64,000 nucleotides of DNA from AWTP1-13 sp963832445 (GTDB taxonomy: Bacteria > Pseudomonadota > Alphaproteobacteria > Rhizobiales > Hyphomicrobiaceae). Within the stretch, counting starts at the first letter, position 1, and each line of letters begins with the position of its first letter. Made by a program: the position numbers and the translations under genes. The stretch is from contig CAWHUM010000010.1 in NCBI GenBank assembly GCA_963832445.1, positions 62,001 through 126,000 of the forward strand. Direction: 5' to 3'. Below are positions 36,199 through 45,603 of the stretch, one piece after another. The notes under the pieces are model-generated. The model saw only the letters and a program-made list of their open reading frames with translations. It searched no databases and was not told where the DNA came from.

Positions 36199-37767
36199 TC
36201 AGCGCTCCGCCATCAGTCCGCTGATGTTGAGAATTGTCACACGGCGGTTGCGGCCCTCAGGGCCCGGCGTGTCGACCTTGAGGAACTGCTCGCCGTAGCC
36301 CTGGGTGACGAGATTTTCCGCCGGCACGCCGAAGCTCTCCGACAACACCTCCGCGACGGCCTGGGCCCGCCGGTCGGAGAGACTGAGGTTGTCTTCCGTG
36401 GAGCCGACAGCGTCGGTGTGGCCCTCGATGAAAAATGCGGCCTCGGGATTGCGCTCCAGCACCCGCAGCATGGCCCGCGCGACGCGTTCGAGCTTGAATT
36501 CCTGGTCCGGTCCAACCTCCCAAGACCCGAACTCGAAGTTGATCGTGTCGACATCGATGCGGCGCAACCTGGCGCGCAGCTCATAGTTGTCGCGGATCTC
36601 CTCCAGCGAATAGGCGCGATCAAGCATCTCGATGGGCGGGGAGTCGAGCGCTTCGTCGAGGTCGTCGTCGGAGGCGCTGTCGTAGTCGACGATGTATCTG
36701 TCGTAGGGAATGGTGACGCGCGGCGGCGGCAGGTTCAGGTAGATGATGCCTCCGAGCACGCCGATGCCGATTCCGACGCCCAGGTTGCGATAGAAGCGGC
36801 GATTGTCGATGATGTGGCGCTCGCGCCCGTCGCGGTCGCGCCGATAGCGGCGGATGAGACGGCCGTTGCTGTCGACCACGGTGACGATGCGTACGCCGTC
36901 GGGGCGCGCGTAGACAGTTTCGACCGTCCCGTCGCCGCGCTTCTCGGACTTGGCGCCCTTCTTGCGGGCGAAGCGCTCCGATTCGTCGTGGCGAATGACG
37001 GCCTTATTGCCCTGCTTGACGATGAAGCGGTTGCCGGGCTCCTCGATGATCTTGCGCTTGCCGCCTTCCTCGACGCGCTCCAGCCGGTTCTTCTGGATCT
37101 GATCGAAGCGCTTGATGGCCGGGCCCTGCGGCCCGCCTGGCGCGACGAGGCTGGGGCCTGTGCCCGGTGGAGGCAGCGATTTGGCTGCGGGTGGGGGAGG
37201 TTTGGGGCCGCCGTAGGGCTGCAACGGGCCGGGGCCGGGCGGAGGCGAGCCCGGGGGGCCGGCTGGCTTCTTGAACGGTGGCGAATCCGGATCGCCGGCA
37301 GGCTTCTTGAACCGTGGTGAGTTGGGATCGCCGGCAGGCTTCTTGAACGGTGGCGAATCCGAATCGCCGGGAACGCGCCTGAAGCTGTCCTTCTTTTCCG
37401 GAGGCGGCAGCCGCTTCTCGACCGCCGGCGGAGGCGGGGTCATGGCCTTGGGAGGCGGTGGCGGTGGTGGAACGAATGCCTTGGGCGGAGGCGGCGGCGG
37501 AGCGATCGCCTTCGGCGGCGGCGGTGGTGGAGCGATTGCCTTAGGCGGCGGTGGCGGCTGGGGCCGCTTCTCGGGTGGCCTCTCGCGCTCCTTCCTCTCG
37601 CGCTCCTTCTTCTTCTTTTCCTCTTCCGATTGTGCGTGTGCACCGTCGATCAGGCCCACGCGGTTGGCGATCACGCCGGCCACAGTCGCGCACAGGGCGA
37701 CAAGGAGAGCAGCGCGGAGGCTGCGGTGGCGAACTAGCGTCATCAGCTGAGGGATCCCAAAGTCCAT
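36199..37767 (-). CDS. OmpA-family protein with proline-rich repeat stalk
   Basis: The 522 residues begin with a signal/anchor segment (LRAALLVALCATVAGVIA). An EK-rich patch, a polyproline region with PPPPPKAIA-type repeats, and three 12-residue SPPFKKPAGD repeats follow. A basic region, a Gly-rich hydrophobic segment and a C-terminal OmpA peptidoglycan-binding domain (FFIEGHTDAVGSTEDN, LSDRRAQAV) complete it. The stalk could span the periplasm. Start ATG 37767 is a weak choice over ATG 37743. Polyproline output fits the EF-P system encoded in the same window. Confidence 0.85.
   Translation of the reverse strand: MDFGIPQLMTLVRHRSLRAALLVALCATVAGVIANRVGLIDGAHAQSEEEKKKKERERKERERPPEKRPQPPPPPKAIAPPPPPPKAIAPPPPPPKAFVPPPPPPPKAMTPPPPAVEKRLPPPEKKDSFRRVPGDSDSPPFKKPAGDPNSPRFKKPAGDPDSPPFKKPAGPPGSPPPGPGPLQPYGGPKPPPPAAKSLPPPGTGPSLVAPGGPQGPAIKRFDQIQKNRLERVEEGGKRKIIEEPGNRFIVKQGNKAVIRHDESERFARKKGAKSEKRGDGTVETVYARPDGVRIVTVVDSNGRLIRRYRRDRDGRERHIIDNRRFYRNLGVGIGIGVLGGIIYLNLPPPRVTIPYDRYIVDYDSASDDDLDEALDSPPIEMLDRAYSLEEIRDNYELRARLRRIDVDTINFEFGSWEVGPDQEFKLERVARAMLRVLERNPEAAFFIEGHTDAVGSTEDNLSLSDRRAQAVAEVLSESFGVPAENLVTQGYGEQFLKVDTPGPEGRNRRVTILNISGLMAER
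37265..37372 (-). repeat. Three 36-base tandem repeats inside the OmpA gene
   Basis: Units lie at 37265-37300, 37301-37336 and 37337-37372. Units 1 and 3 are nearly identical, and unit 2 has a few changes. Each encodes 12 residues of the pattern GDxxSPxFKKPA. Copy number may vary between strains. Confidence 0.85.
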
Positions 37768-37919
37768 GGCGGCGAGCCGAGCCTCGGTCGTGCGGAGCGA
37801 TATTTGCCGGTGACCTTTGCAGGTAACGAAATGATGACACTTTGCGGCGGCAGCGAGGCGCAATTTGCGCTATCTATGCCGGCATCCAATGAGCGGTGCG
37901 TTGCAGCAGGGACGGTGTG

Positions 37920-38861
37920 ATGAGTAGCATCGAGATCGTGGAGGTGGCTCCCCGCGACGGCTTCCAGGCCATCAAGCCCTTCATTCCCACGGAGACCAAG
38001 ATTGCGCTGATCGAGGAGCTGGCGGCCTGCGGCTTCTCCCGCCTCGAGATCGGCTCGTTCGTGAGCCCCAAGGCGCTGGCGCAAATGGCCGATACGCCAC
38101 AGATCATCAAGCTTGCGCGGCTGCCGAAGGCCATGCGGGTGATGGCGCTGGTGCCCAACGCCAAAGGCCTGCAGCTTGCGCTGAATGCCGGCGTCAAGGA
38201 GATCAGCTGGGTGATCTCGGTGTCGGAGAGCCACAACCGCTCCAACGTCAACCGCAGCGTGGACGAGAGCTTCCGCGACTTCGCCGCGGCGTGGGCAGGT
38301 CTGGGTGAGACCAAGCCCAGACTTCGCCTTGGCTTGTCCACCTGCTTCGATTGTCCGTGGGAGGGCCGCGTGCCCGAGGACAACGTGATACGCGCCGTGG
38401 AGCGGGTGATCGAAGCCGCGCCGGACGTCGAGATCGGCATTTGCGATACGACGGGCCGGGCGGCGCCAGACCACGTCGGCCGGCTGCTCGGCCGCATCAT
38501 GCCGCGCTACGCCAGCGACCGCGTCACCTTCGCCTACCACGGCCACGACACCTACGGGCTCGGTGTGGCCAACGCGATAGAGGCCTACCGCCAGGGCGTG
38601 CGCGTCATCGATGGGGCCGCGGGCGGGCTGGGTGGATGTCCGTTCGCGCCAGGGGCGGCGGGAAATACGGCGAGCGAGGATCTGGTGTTCGCGTTCGAGC
38701 ACATGGGGGTCAACACCGGCGTCGATCTCGGCAAGCTGCTCACGGCTGCTGATCATGTGGCGGCGGTGGAGCCGTGCCAGGCCGGCGGCAAGCTCAGGAG
38801 CGTGCCGAGGAAGCGCGCGCTCGCGGGCTATGGCGACGAGACGCGCGGATTGCCGGCTTGA
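37920..38861 (+). CDS. Hydroxymethylglutaryl-CoA lyase family enzyme
   Basis: This 313-residue TIM-barrel protein of the HMGL family cleaves 3-hydroxy-3-methylglutaryl-CoA to acetoacetate and acetyl-CoA, or a related acyl-CoA. Seen are APRDGFQ near the start (metal-binding Asp), YHGHDTYG, and the signature GGLGGCPFAPGAAGN with the active cysteine. ATG 37920 follows the family's N-terminus. It could serve leucine catabolism, but no leucine pathway partners are adjacent. Confidence 0.85.
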   Translation: MSSIEIVEVAPRDGFQAIKPFIPTETKIALIEELAACGFSRLEIGSFVSPKALAQMADTPQIIKLARLPKAMRVMALVPNAKGLQLALNAGVKEISWVISVSESHNRSNVNRSVDESFRDFAAAWAGLGETKPRLRLGLSTCFDCPWEGRVPEDNVIRAVERVIEAAPDVEIGICDTTGRAAPDHVGRLLGRIMPRYASDRVTFAYHGHDTYGLGVANAIEAYRQGVRVIDGAAGGLGGCPFAPGAAGNTASEDLVFAFEHMGVNTGVDLGKLLTAADHVAAVEPCQAGGKLRSVPRKRALAGYGDETRGLPA

Positions 38862-38888
38862 TCGGCAGCTGGTTTGAGGCGAGGAGCC

Positions 38889-39317
38889 TCAGCTCACTTC
38901 GCCGGGGCGCGGCTTGCGGCGCAAAGTCGCCGCCTTGGTTGGCGTCAGCGCGTTGATCGCTTGCGTGCGCTTGGCGGCGACCATGCGGGGCGCGGCCAGG
39001 AACTTGATGCCGATGTCGGCGCCCGCGCGCCAGACGACCTGGCAGTTCGCCTCCAGGCCATCGAGCGGGATCAGCAGCTCGAAGGTGTCGGGTGCGGTGA
39101 CCGAGCCTTCCACTCTCACCCGCGCGCCGGTGGCGGACATGTCCCGCACCAGGCAGTCGATGGTGACGTGGCGGTCGGCATAGGCGATCTTGCCCGACTT
39201 GAGCATGCGCCGGCGCGCGGCCATGCGCGCCTCGCTGCCGACCTGCGGCGCGAGCGCGGTGTTGCCCACCGAATGTAGGTGGACAACGGTGCCAGTGCTT
39301 TCAGCCACGACGGCCAA
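38889..39317 (-). CDS. PilZ-domain protein
   Basis: The 142 residues carry a C-terminal-half PilZ domain. An RRR-type motif (MAARRRMLKSGKIA) and DMSATGARVRV match the c-di-GMP-binding RxxxR and DxSxxG motifs, although the first is spaced as in alphaproteobacterial variants that may not bind c-di-GMP. No output domain is attached. It is convergent with the HMG-CoA lyase gene. Confidence 0.82.
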   Translation of the reverse strand: MAVVAESTGTVVHLHSVGNTALAPQVGSEARMAARRRMLKSGKIAYADRHVTIDCLVRDMSATGARVRVEGSVTAPDTFELLIPLDGLEANCQVVWRAGADIGIKFLAAPRMVAAKRTQAINALTPTKAATLRRKPRPGEVS

Positions 39318-39435
39318 CGCAGTTACTCCCAGTGCTGGGGTTTATCTTCCTCCTGAGAGTTGTGATCTCGGTTAACCCGGGCCCCCGCCGGCGATTAACT
39401 CAAGAGGCAGGGTAAAGTTTAGGTTGGCCTTTACG

Positions 39436-40239
39436 CTACTGGTCGGCGCGGGCCACGTCGAGACGATGCACGATGCCCTGCGTAGCGCTGTTGAGCGCGG
39501 GGTAGCGCTCCAGCACCAGGGGATCGTGTCCGGGCACCACCCGCTTGGGCGAGCCAGCCAGGGCTATCAGGCGGCGGTAGCCATCGAGCACATCGGCGAT
39601 ATCGCAGGTGATCGGGAAGACCTTGCCCTTCTCGAAGTTCTCGTAAAAGTGCGAGGCGTCCGAGGCCAGCACCACCGGCCCGGTGGCCGTGGCAACCCGC
39701 ACGCACTGCAAGCCGCGGCTGTGGCCGCCGATCTTGTGCACCGTGATGCCGGGCGCGATCTCGCCGTCGCCGTCCTGGAAGATCACGCGGCCCGAGTAGA
39801 CATTCTTCACCATCTCGCACACGTGGTCGGCCGTGAACGGATAGCGCAGGTACGTGTGGCACATGCAAGGGCCGGTCGCGTAGGCCATCTCGGCGGCTTG
39901 CAGATGGAAGCGGGCCTTGGGGAAGGCGCCGAGCGTGCCGGCATGGTCGTAGTGCAGGTGGCTGACGATCACCTGGTCGACGGTCGAGGCGGCAACGCCC
40001 ACCTGCTCCAGGGCGGCGGCCGGGGTGCGGTCCACCTTGCGCCCGCGCTTGGCGCCTTCGGCGGCATCGAAGCCCGTATCGACGACAATGGTGCGCTCGC
40101 CGTTGCGGACGACCCAGACGAAATAGTCGATCGGATGCGGGGCGTCGTGGTCATCGGCAGCGATGAAGCTCTCGAAGCGCTTACGCTGGGCAAGCCTGGC
40201 GTACTTCAGGGCAAGGATCTCGTAGGTCTCGCTGCTCAT
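39436..40239 (-). CDS. Metallo-beta-lactamase fold lactonase-like hydrolase
   Basis: The 267 residues have the zinc-binding HxHxDH motif in VSHLHYDHAG, later metal ligands in GGHSRG and ASDASHFY, and GHDPLVLERY near the end. This is the layout of N-acyl-homoserine lactonases (AhlD/AttM type), so quorum quenching is possible; other lactones are equally plausible. ATG 40239 follows family N-termini (MSSETYEI). It is divergent from malonyl-CoA decarboxylase. Confidence 0.82.
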   Translation of the reverse strand: MSSETYEILALKYARLAQRKRFESFIAADDHDAPHPIDYFVWVVRNGERTIVVDTGFDAAEGAKRGRKVDRTPAAALEQVGVAASTVDQVIVSHLHYDHAGTLGAFPKARFHLQAAEMAYATGPCMCHTYLRYPFTADHVCEMVKNVYSGRVIFQDGDGEIAPGITVHKIGGHSRGLQCVRVATATGPVVLASDASHFYENFEKGKVFPITCDIADVLDGYRRLIALAGSPKRVVPGHDPLVLERYPALNSATQGIVHRLDVARADQ

Positions 40240-40402
40240 TTGGACTGCTCCTGCAACTCGAATGGGCACCTACAATGCTTCCGAAGCAAACCCATGTCAT
40301 CATAGAGAGTGATAACCGGCCTTCGGCGGTGCCGCTCGCACGCGGCGGCTTGGCTGCGGTGCCGGCAATCGCCATCTGGTAGTTGGGTTGGGGCGAGGGG
40401 TG

Positions 40403-41827
40403 ATGGCCAATCGCATGAACGTGTCGTTTCTGCAGGAGCTGCTCAACTCGATCGCCGAGCAGGGCCGCCACTTGCTGCCGCGTTCCCTGCGCGGGCCGGG
40501 CCGCGAGGACGACATCGAGGCGCTGGCAGCCGCGCTCGTGTCGAGCCGCGGGGAGGCGTCGGGCGTCGCCATCGCCGGCGAGGTGCTGCGGCACTACCGC
40601 AGCCTTTCGGCCAACGATCGCATCGCCTTCCTGGGCTTTCTCGCCCGCACCATGCAACCCGATGCGGCACAAGTGGCGCGGGCCGCCAAGGCTTACGTGG
40701 AGGAGCCGGGCCCTGAGTTGATGCGCGATCTGCAGCGCGCCGTGGAAAGCCCGCGGCTCGAGTTCTTCCGGCGCCTGAACCTGGCGCCCGGCGCCACCGC
40801 CCAGATCGTCGCCTTGCGCAGCGATCTGTTGGCCGCCAACGACCCGGCACTCGCCCAAGTCGATGCCGACCTGCGACGCCTGCTCGCGTCCTGGTTCAAC
40901 CGCGGCTTCCTGGTGCTGCGCCGCATCGACTGGCAGACGCCGGCGGCAATCCTAGAGAAGATCATCGCCTACGAGGCGGTGCACGAGATCCAGGGCTGGG
41001 ACGACTTACGCCGCCGCCTCGATCCAACCGACCGGCGCTGCTTCGCCTTCTTCCATCCCTCGCTCATCGACGAGCCCATAATCTTCGTCGAGGTGGCGCT
41101 GACGGACGACATGCCGGCCTCGATCGGCTCGGTCCTGCAGGAGGCGCCCAAGACCGGCGACGCCGCAGAAGCGCCGACCACGGCGGTGTTCTACTCGATC
41201 TCCAATTGCCAGGACGGCCTGCGCGGCATCTCGTTCGGCAACTTCCTGATCAAGCAGGTGGTGGAGGAGCTGCTCAAAGAGCGCCCTACGCTCGACACTT
41301 TCGTGACCTTGTCGCCCGTGCCCGATTTTGCCGAATGGTTGAAAGAGGTGCTCGTCGATGCGGACGCCGAACTTGTCACGCCGGCCGAGCGCAGCCGGCT
41401 CGCGGTGCTCGGCGACCCCGGCTGGGTCAGCAGCCAGCAACTGGCAAACGCCATCAAGCCCAGGCTGCTGCGCCTGGCCGCGCACTACTTCCTGGTTGCC
41501 AAGGCGCGCGACGGGCGCCCGCCCGATTCCGTTGCCCGCTTTCATCTGGGCAACGGCGCGCGGCTCGAGCGCATCAACTGGCTGGGCGACACCTCGCGCA
41601 AGGGCATGAGCGAGGCGCACGGCCTGATGGTGAACTACCGCTACGACCTGAAGGACATCGAGCGCAATCACGAGGCCTACGCGAACGAGGGCGTCGTGGC
41701 AGCCGCCAAGCAGGTGCAGAACTTGCTGAAGGTCGAGCGCGGCCGGCCGGAGACCACCAGCAAGCTCCTGCAGATCGCCCGGCTGCGCCCCGGCAAGGCC
41801 GGGCCGGAGGAGGGCGAGGGCCGTTAA
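40403..41827 (+). CDS. Malonyl-CoA decarboxylase
   Basis: This 474-residue enzyme releases CO2 from malonyl-CoA to give acetyl-CoA. The helical N-terminal domain is followed by a GNAT-like catalytic domain with the expected serine in FYSISNCQDGL and histidine in VARFHLGNGA. Length fits bacterial MCDs. It could drain malonyl-CoA or serve malonate catabolism; a TRAP binding protein gene, convergent next door, may supply the substrate (inference). Confidence 0.9.
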   Translation: MANRMNVSFLQELLNSIAEQGRHLLPRSLRGPGREDDIEALAAALVSSRGEASGVAIAGEVLRHYRSLSANDRIAFLGFLARTMQPDAAQVARAAKAYVEEPGPELMRDLQRAVESPRLEFFRRLNLAPGATAQIVALRSDLLAANDPALAQVDADLRRLLASWFNRGFLVLRRIDWQTPAAILEKIIAYEAVHEIQGWDDLRRRLDPTDRRCFAFFHPSLIDEPIIFVEVALTDDMPASIGSVLQEAPKTGDAAEAPTTAVFYSISNCQDGLRGISFGNFLIKQVVEELLKERPTLDTFVTLSPVPDFAEWLKEVLVDADAELVTPAERSRLAVLGDPGWVSSQQLANAIKPRLLRLAAHYFLVAKARDGRPPDSVARFHLGNGARLERINWLGDTSRKGMSEAHGLMVNYRYDLKDIERNHEAYANEGVVAAAKQVQNLLKVERGRPETTSKLLQIARLRPGKAGPEEGEGR

Positions 41828-41912
41828 GGCCGTCTACTCAATTGGGCATCGTCGCCCAGACCTGCGCTCGGCACGCGGAATATGTGCCAGAAGTAGTCGA
41901 AGTGGCGTCGGA

Positions 41913-42965
41913 TTAGCGCCGCGTGAAGGTGGCGGCGGAGCTCGGCCCAGCCGAGCAACACGGATCGGTCCGCAGCTTGCCGTATGCTTCCATCAGTTGG
42001 AGCGCGCGTTCGCCGTTCCTGTCCATGTAGTCGGCGAGCATTCCGGCGCTGCAGGCGCGCCACTCGGCCACCTGGTCGGGTGTCAGCTCCTGGAGCCTTA
42101 CGTTCTTGCTGGTTGCAAAGGCGCGGGCCCTGGCCTCGGATGCCGACTGGTGGCTGCGGATCTCGATCTCCACCTTGCTTGCTGCCTGCGCAATAGCGGC
42201 CCGATGGCCGGGGGACAGCGATTGCCAGGTCTTCTCGTTGATGACGAGGAAGAAGACGATCGGAGAGTGGTCGGTGAAGGTGACGGTATCTGTGAACTTC
42301 CAGATACCGAAAGTTTGCAGACCGCCGAAGCCGACCATGGCCATATCGAGCGCGCCGTCCTTGAAGGCGTCATGGAACTTCTCGACGGTGAGGACGGACG
42401 GCTTGCCGCCACACCACGCGACGAACTCCGCCGGGAGCTTGCCGGGCGAAGCCACCCTGTGGTCCTTGAGCCGCGCCGGGTCTGCGACGTCCCGGCCCTT
42501 GGAAAAGAACACGTTGTTGCCGAGCGAATGCCACCAGAGAACGCGCACGCCCACCTCGGCCAGGATGGCTTCGTCGATCAGCTTTCTGATCTCGCTGCCG
42601 GGGCTTGCCGCCGCGCTCATCAGGGCCTGGAAATTGAACAGGAACGGCTGATCGAGGATGCCGACGAGGGGGGCCTTGTACGAGAACTGCTGGGCGGCCG
42701 TCATGCCGATGTCGACGGCGCCGGACGACACTGCGTCAACGACCTGATAGTCGGTGAACAGCTGTGCCTTGTCGAAGATCTCGATGGTGACGGCGTCCTT
42801 GGATTGCCGTTCGGCCTCCTCCTTGAAGCGCGCCAGGCTCCCGCCGAAGACGGGATGGGAAATCGGGAACTGCAAGTTGGCCTTGAGCTTGACCTGTTGA
42901 GCGCCGGCATCCTGGGCCGGGAGCAGCAGCAGCGCGAGCAACAAACAAAGCAAGCGAACTTTCAT
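41913..42965 (-). CDS. Orphan TRAP substrate-binding protein DctP
   Basis: The 350-residue periplasmic protein has a signal peptide (LLCLLLALLLLPAQDAGA). The DctP fold is clear: FPISHPVFGGSLARFKEEAE, SSGAVDIGMTAAQQF, LKDHRVASPGKLPAEF and MAMVGFGGLQ. A GGGGGGA Shine-Dalgarno lies five bases before ATG 42965. No dctQ or dctM adjoins, so it must work with membrane subunits elsewhere. The C-terminal tail has a Cys pair (CC). Proximity to malonyl-CoA decarboxylase suggests a dicarboxylate ligand. Confidence 0.85.
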   Translation of the reverse strand: MKVRLLCLLLALLLLPAQDAGAQQVKLKANLQFPISHPVFGGSLARFKEEAERQSKDAVTIEIFDKAQLFTDYQVVDAVSSGAVDIGMTAAQQFSYKAPLVGILDQPFLFNFQALMSAAASPGSEIRKLIDEAILAEVGVRVLWWHSLGNNVFFSKGRDVADPARLKDHRVASPGKLPAEFVAWCGGKPSVLTVEKFHDAFKDGALDMAMVGFGGLQTFGIWKFTDTVTFTDHSPIVFFLVINEKTWQSLSPGHRAAIAQAASKVEIEIRSHQSASEARARAFATSKNVRLQELTPDQVAEWRACSAGMLADYMDRNGERALQLMEAYGKLRTDPCCSAGPSSAATFTRR

Positions 42966-43418
42966 GGTATCCCCCCGGAGCAACCTGGCGCATAACCTGC
43001 GCAATCAAGAAATCAGCAACGTAGCCTCCGCCCCTTGCGAGCGTGAATTTGTACGACAGCACCTTGCGTGCTCGCCAGGGCACAAATGGCACCCGCCCGG
43101 CAGCGCCGCTCAGAAAGTCAGCGCGGTGAAGGCGAGCCCCGCCCGGCCCAGCGGCTAACGGAGGACGCGAAGCGTCACCTAACGCGGCAACGAGAATGCC
43201 CGATGGCAGGCCAAGAACCAGCTGGCCTGTCGGACCTTCATGCGCGGGTATATGCAGCGGCGGCGTCGCGAACAGGTCAAGGCCTGCGGGCCGGAACCCC
43301 GATGCGGAACCCCGCAGTCCCCTCCCTTGTACGGCCACGGGCTTTGTGCGTTTACTTCAGGAAAGACTTGGTCTGGCCGTGCGTTTGGGGAGGTGCGGTC
43401 TCGAGTAAGGATGGTGCC
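42966..43418. other. Divergent intergenic region without a supported gene
   Basis: The 453 bases lie between the orphan DctP gene and the zinc peptidase gene. Frames are open because of high GC, but none has a domain or a good start. A short direct repeat (GGAACCCC at about 43299 and 43314) was seen; no terminator or operator was recognised. Confidence 0.4.
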
Positions 43419-44351
43419 ATGCGGTATGGCGAAGGCGACCGGCAAAGCGAAAACGTGGAGGATCGGCGCGGCGGTGGCGGTGGCATGTTTCCGGGCGGCG
43501 GCATGCCCATTCGGATCGGCGGGGGCGGGCTGAGCCTCGGCTCGCTGATCCTCATCGGCATCGTCTGCCTGCTGCTGGGCATCAATCCGCTCACCCTCCT
43601 GAGCGACGGCGGGCTGCAAATTCCCGACATGCCGCGGCCCCAGCGCCAGGGCGCTCCGCAGAACGTGCCGGGCATGCCGGGCCAGCCCGGCGTCGGCGAC
43701 AGCAGCGACGAGAAGTCCCGCTTCGTGCGCTGGGTGCTTGCCGATACCGAGGATGTCTGGGACAAGATCTTCACGGGCGCCGGCCGGCGCTACGAGAAGC
43801 CGACCTTGGTGATCTTCAGCGGCTTGACGCGCACAGCCTGCGGCACCGGCCAATCGGCGATGGGGCCCTTCTACTGCCCGCTCGACCGCAAGGTTTACAT
43901 CGACCTCTCATTCTACGACGACCTGCGGCGACGCTTCCACGCGCCGGGCGACTTTGCGCAGGCCTATGTGATCGCGCACGAGATCGGCCATCATGTGCAG
44001 AACCTGCTCGGCATTGCCGACCGGGTGCAAGCGCTGAAGCAGCGCGCCTCGAGCGAGGGGCAGGCCAATCTGCTGCAGGTCAAGATGGAGCTGCAGGCCG
44101 ACTGCTTCGCCGGCGTATGGGCCTCGCTCGCTCACCAGATGAAAGACCGCCTGCAGCCCGGCGACATCGAGAGCGGGCTCAACGCCGCGGCCGCCATCGG
44201 CGACGATCGCCTGCAGAAGCAGGCGCAGGGCTACGCGGTGCCGGAGTCGTTCACGCACGGCAGCTCCGCGCAGCGCGTGCGCTGGTTCAAGCGCGGCTAC
44301 GACACCGGCCAGACGCAGCAGTGCGATACGTTCAACGCGCCGAGCCTGTGA
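43419..44351 (+). CDS. Neutral zinc metallopeptidase, YpfJ family
   Basis: The 310 residues have a glycine-rich N-terminus, one transmembrane helix (SLILIGIVCLLLGI) and a periplasmic peptidase domain. The zinc motif is HEIGHH (in YVIAHEIGHHVQNLLG), and a conserved ELQADCFAGVWA segment provides another ligand. Substrate is unknown. ATG 43419 is chosen (AAGGATG upstream); the frame is open to 43068 but that part has no family similarity. Confidence 0.88.
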   Translation: MRYGEGDRQSENVEDRRGGGGGMFPGGGMPIRIGGGGLSLGSLILIGIVCLLLGINPLTLLSDGGLQIPDMPRPQRQGAPQNVPGMPGQPGVGDSSDEKSRFVRWVLADTEDVWDKIFTGAGRRYEKPTLVIFSGLTRTACGTGQSAMGPFYCPLDRKVYIDLSFYDDLRRRFHAPGDFAQAYVIAHEIGHHVQNLLGIADRVQALKQRASSEGQANLLQVKMELQADCFAGVWASLAHQMKDRLQPGDIESGLNAAAAIGDDRLQKQAQGYAVPESFTHGSSAQRVRWFKRGYDTGQTQQCDTFNAPSL

Positions 44352-44426
44352 GCGGGCCGGAGCGAGCAGGCCCGAGGAGGGTGCGCGCAATTCCGGGAGC
44401 GCAGGCCGTAGAGGTGCTGAAACAGC

Positions 44427-45248
44427 CTACAGCGGCGTGCCCGTATAAGGCGTGGCGAAGCACCCGGGCCGGCTGAGCCCCATGTCGGTACAGGCGCGAT
44501 CAGCTTCCGCCTTGGTGGGGAACGGCCCGGCGAGCAGCCGGTAGGCGCCGCCGCCGGTGCGCGGCGGTACGATGCGCGGCTCCAGCGTGGCGAGCTGGCC
44601 ACGGTGCTGCTGGCGCAGCCGGTCCCAGCGCTCGCGCAAGCCCTCGAGCGAGGGGTGGGAGCCGAGCTGAACCCCGAACTGTGCTTGCGCCGCCGGCGTG
44701 ACAACAACCTCGCCGAATGTGATCTGGTCGGCCGGCGCGATGCTGCCGGTCTCCAGCGGCACGGGCGGGCCTTCGGTTTTGGCGGAGGAGGGTGAGGCCT
44801 CGCCTTGGGGCACGCTGATCACGCGAGCACTGGGCCTACCCTCGGAGGGCTTGCGCTGCGTCTTGTCAGGGACCTTGGCCTTGCTGGCCGCCGGCGGCTC
44901 CACCTCGATGGTGGCGAGGCGCTCCTCGACCGAGGTCAGCCGCGAATTGACGACCTTGTCCTTGGCCTCCTGCTGGACGACCGCATCCTTGAGATCGCCC
45001 ACGTCTTTCTGGATCTCGCCGATGTTGCGGCGCATCGTGCCCATTTCCACGGCGGCCTTGGCGATGGCGCGCATCGCCTGGCTCGGTTCGGACTCGGCGA
45101 CCTGTGGCCGTGGGGGCTGAGCCTGCGGCGGCTGAAGAGCAAGGAACGTCAGATAGGCAAGCGCAGCCACGGCCAGCGCGGCCCAGCCTGCCAAATAAGC
45201 CTTGATGAAGCTTCGAGAGCGAGAGGGTTGATCGGTATACGCCGCCAT
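44427..45248 (-). CDS. SPOR-domain-like membrane protein
   Basis: The 273 residues include a transmembrane helix (AYLAGWAALAVAALAYLTFLAL), a coiled-coil segment with IGEIQKDVGDLKDAVVQQEAK, a linker, and a C-terminal SPOR-type domain (FGVQLGSHPSLEGLRERW to AYRLLAGPFPTKAEADRACTDM). SPOR domains bind denuded septal peptidoglycan. Start ATG 45248 is preferred over GTG 45296 but neither has a strong Shine-Dalgarno. It sits upstream of and divergent from glmU. Confidence 0.75.
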   Translation of the reverse strand: MAAYTDQPSRSRSFIKAYLAGWAALAVAALAYLTFLALQPPQAQPPRPQVAESEPSQAMRAIAKAAVEMGTMRRNIGEIQKDVGDLKDAVVQQEAKDKVVNSRLTSVEERLATIEVEPPAASKAKVPDKTQRKPSEGRPSARVISVPQGEASPSSAKTEGPPVPLETGSIAPADQITFGEVVVTPAAQAQFGVQLGSHPSLEGLRERWDRLRQQHRGQLATLEPRIVPPRTGGGAYRLLAGPFPTKAEADRACTDMGLSRPGCFATPYTGTPL

Positions 45249-45603
45249 GGCCGAGCGCGTCCTCGTTCTGGTTTGAGACAGCTGCTGCGCGGACACGCGG
45301 ACTGAGGCGCAGAGCGAATCGTGGTGAACGGTCTCAAATTGGCGCCTACGGGGTCAACGTGACGACGGCAAGGCAGCCGTGCCGGCTGTGGACATGTGGT
45401 CGAGATGCCATAGGGTTGGGCAAGGGCTCGGCTAGTCTTGCAAAGTAGGTAGGTGCCGGAGAAACCTGGCCAATTAGGGGTGGAACGGCGTCCGCCGGGC
45501 ACAATTGTTGCGTAGAGGCTTTGTCCGCAGCAGGCGCCGATGCAACATTTCCTGCAACAGGGTCGGCTAGAGTGGATGGCCGCCCCATCGATGAGAAATA
45601 CCT
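45249..45603. other. Divergent promoter region of the SPOR gene and glmU
   Basis: The 355 bases show no supported gene. Promoters for the divergent SPOR gene and glmU must lie here; no clear operator or riboswitch was recognised. Confidence 0.4.

Noticed and set aside
37265..37372. Tandem 36-base repeats as a CRISPR array
   Set aside because: The repeats are contiguous with no spacers and lie in frame inside the OmpA gene.
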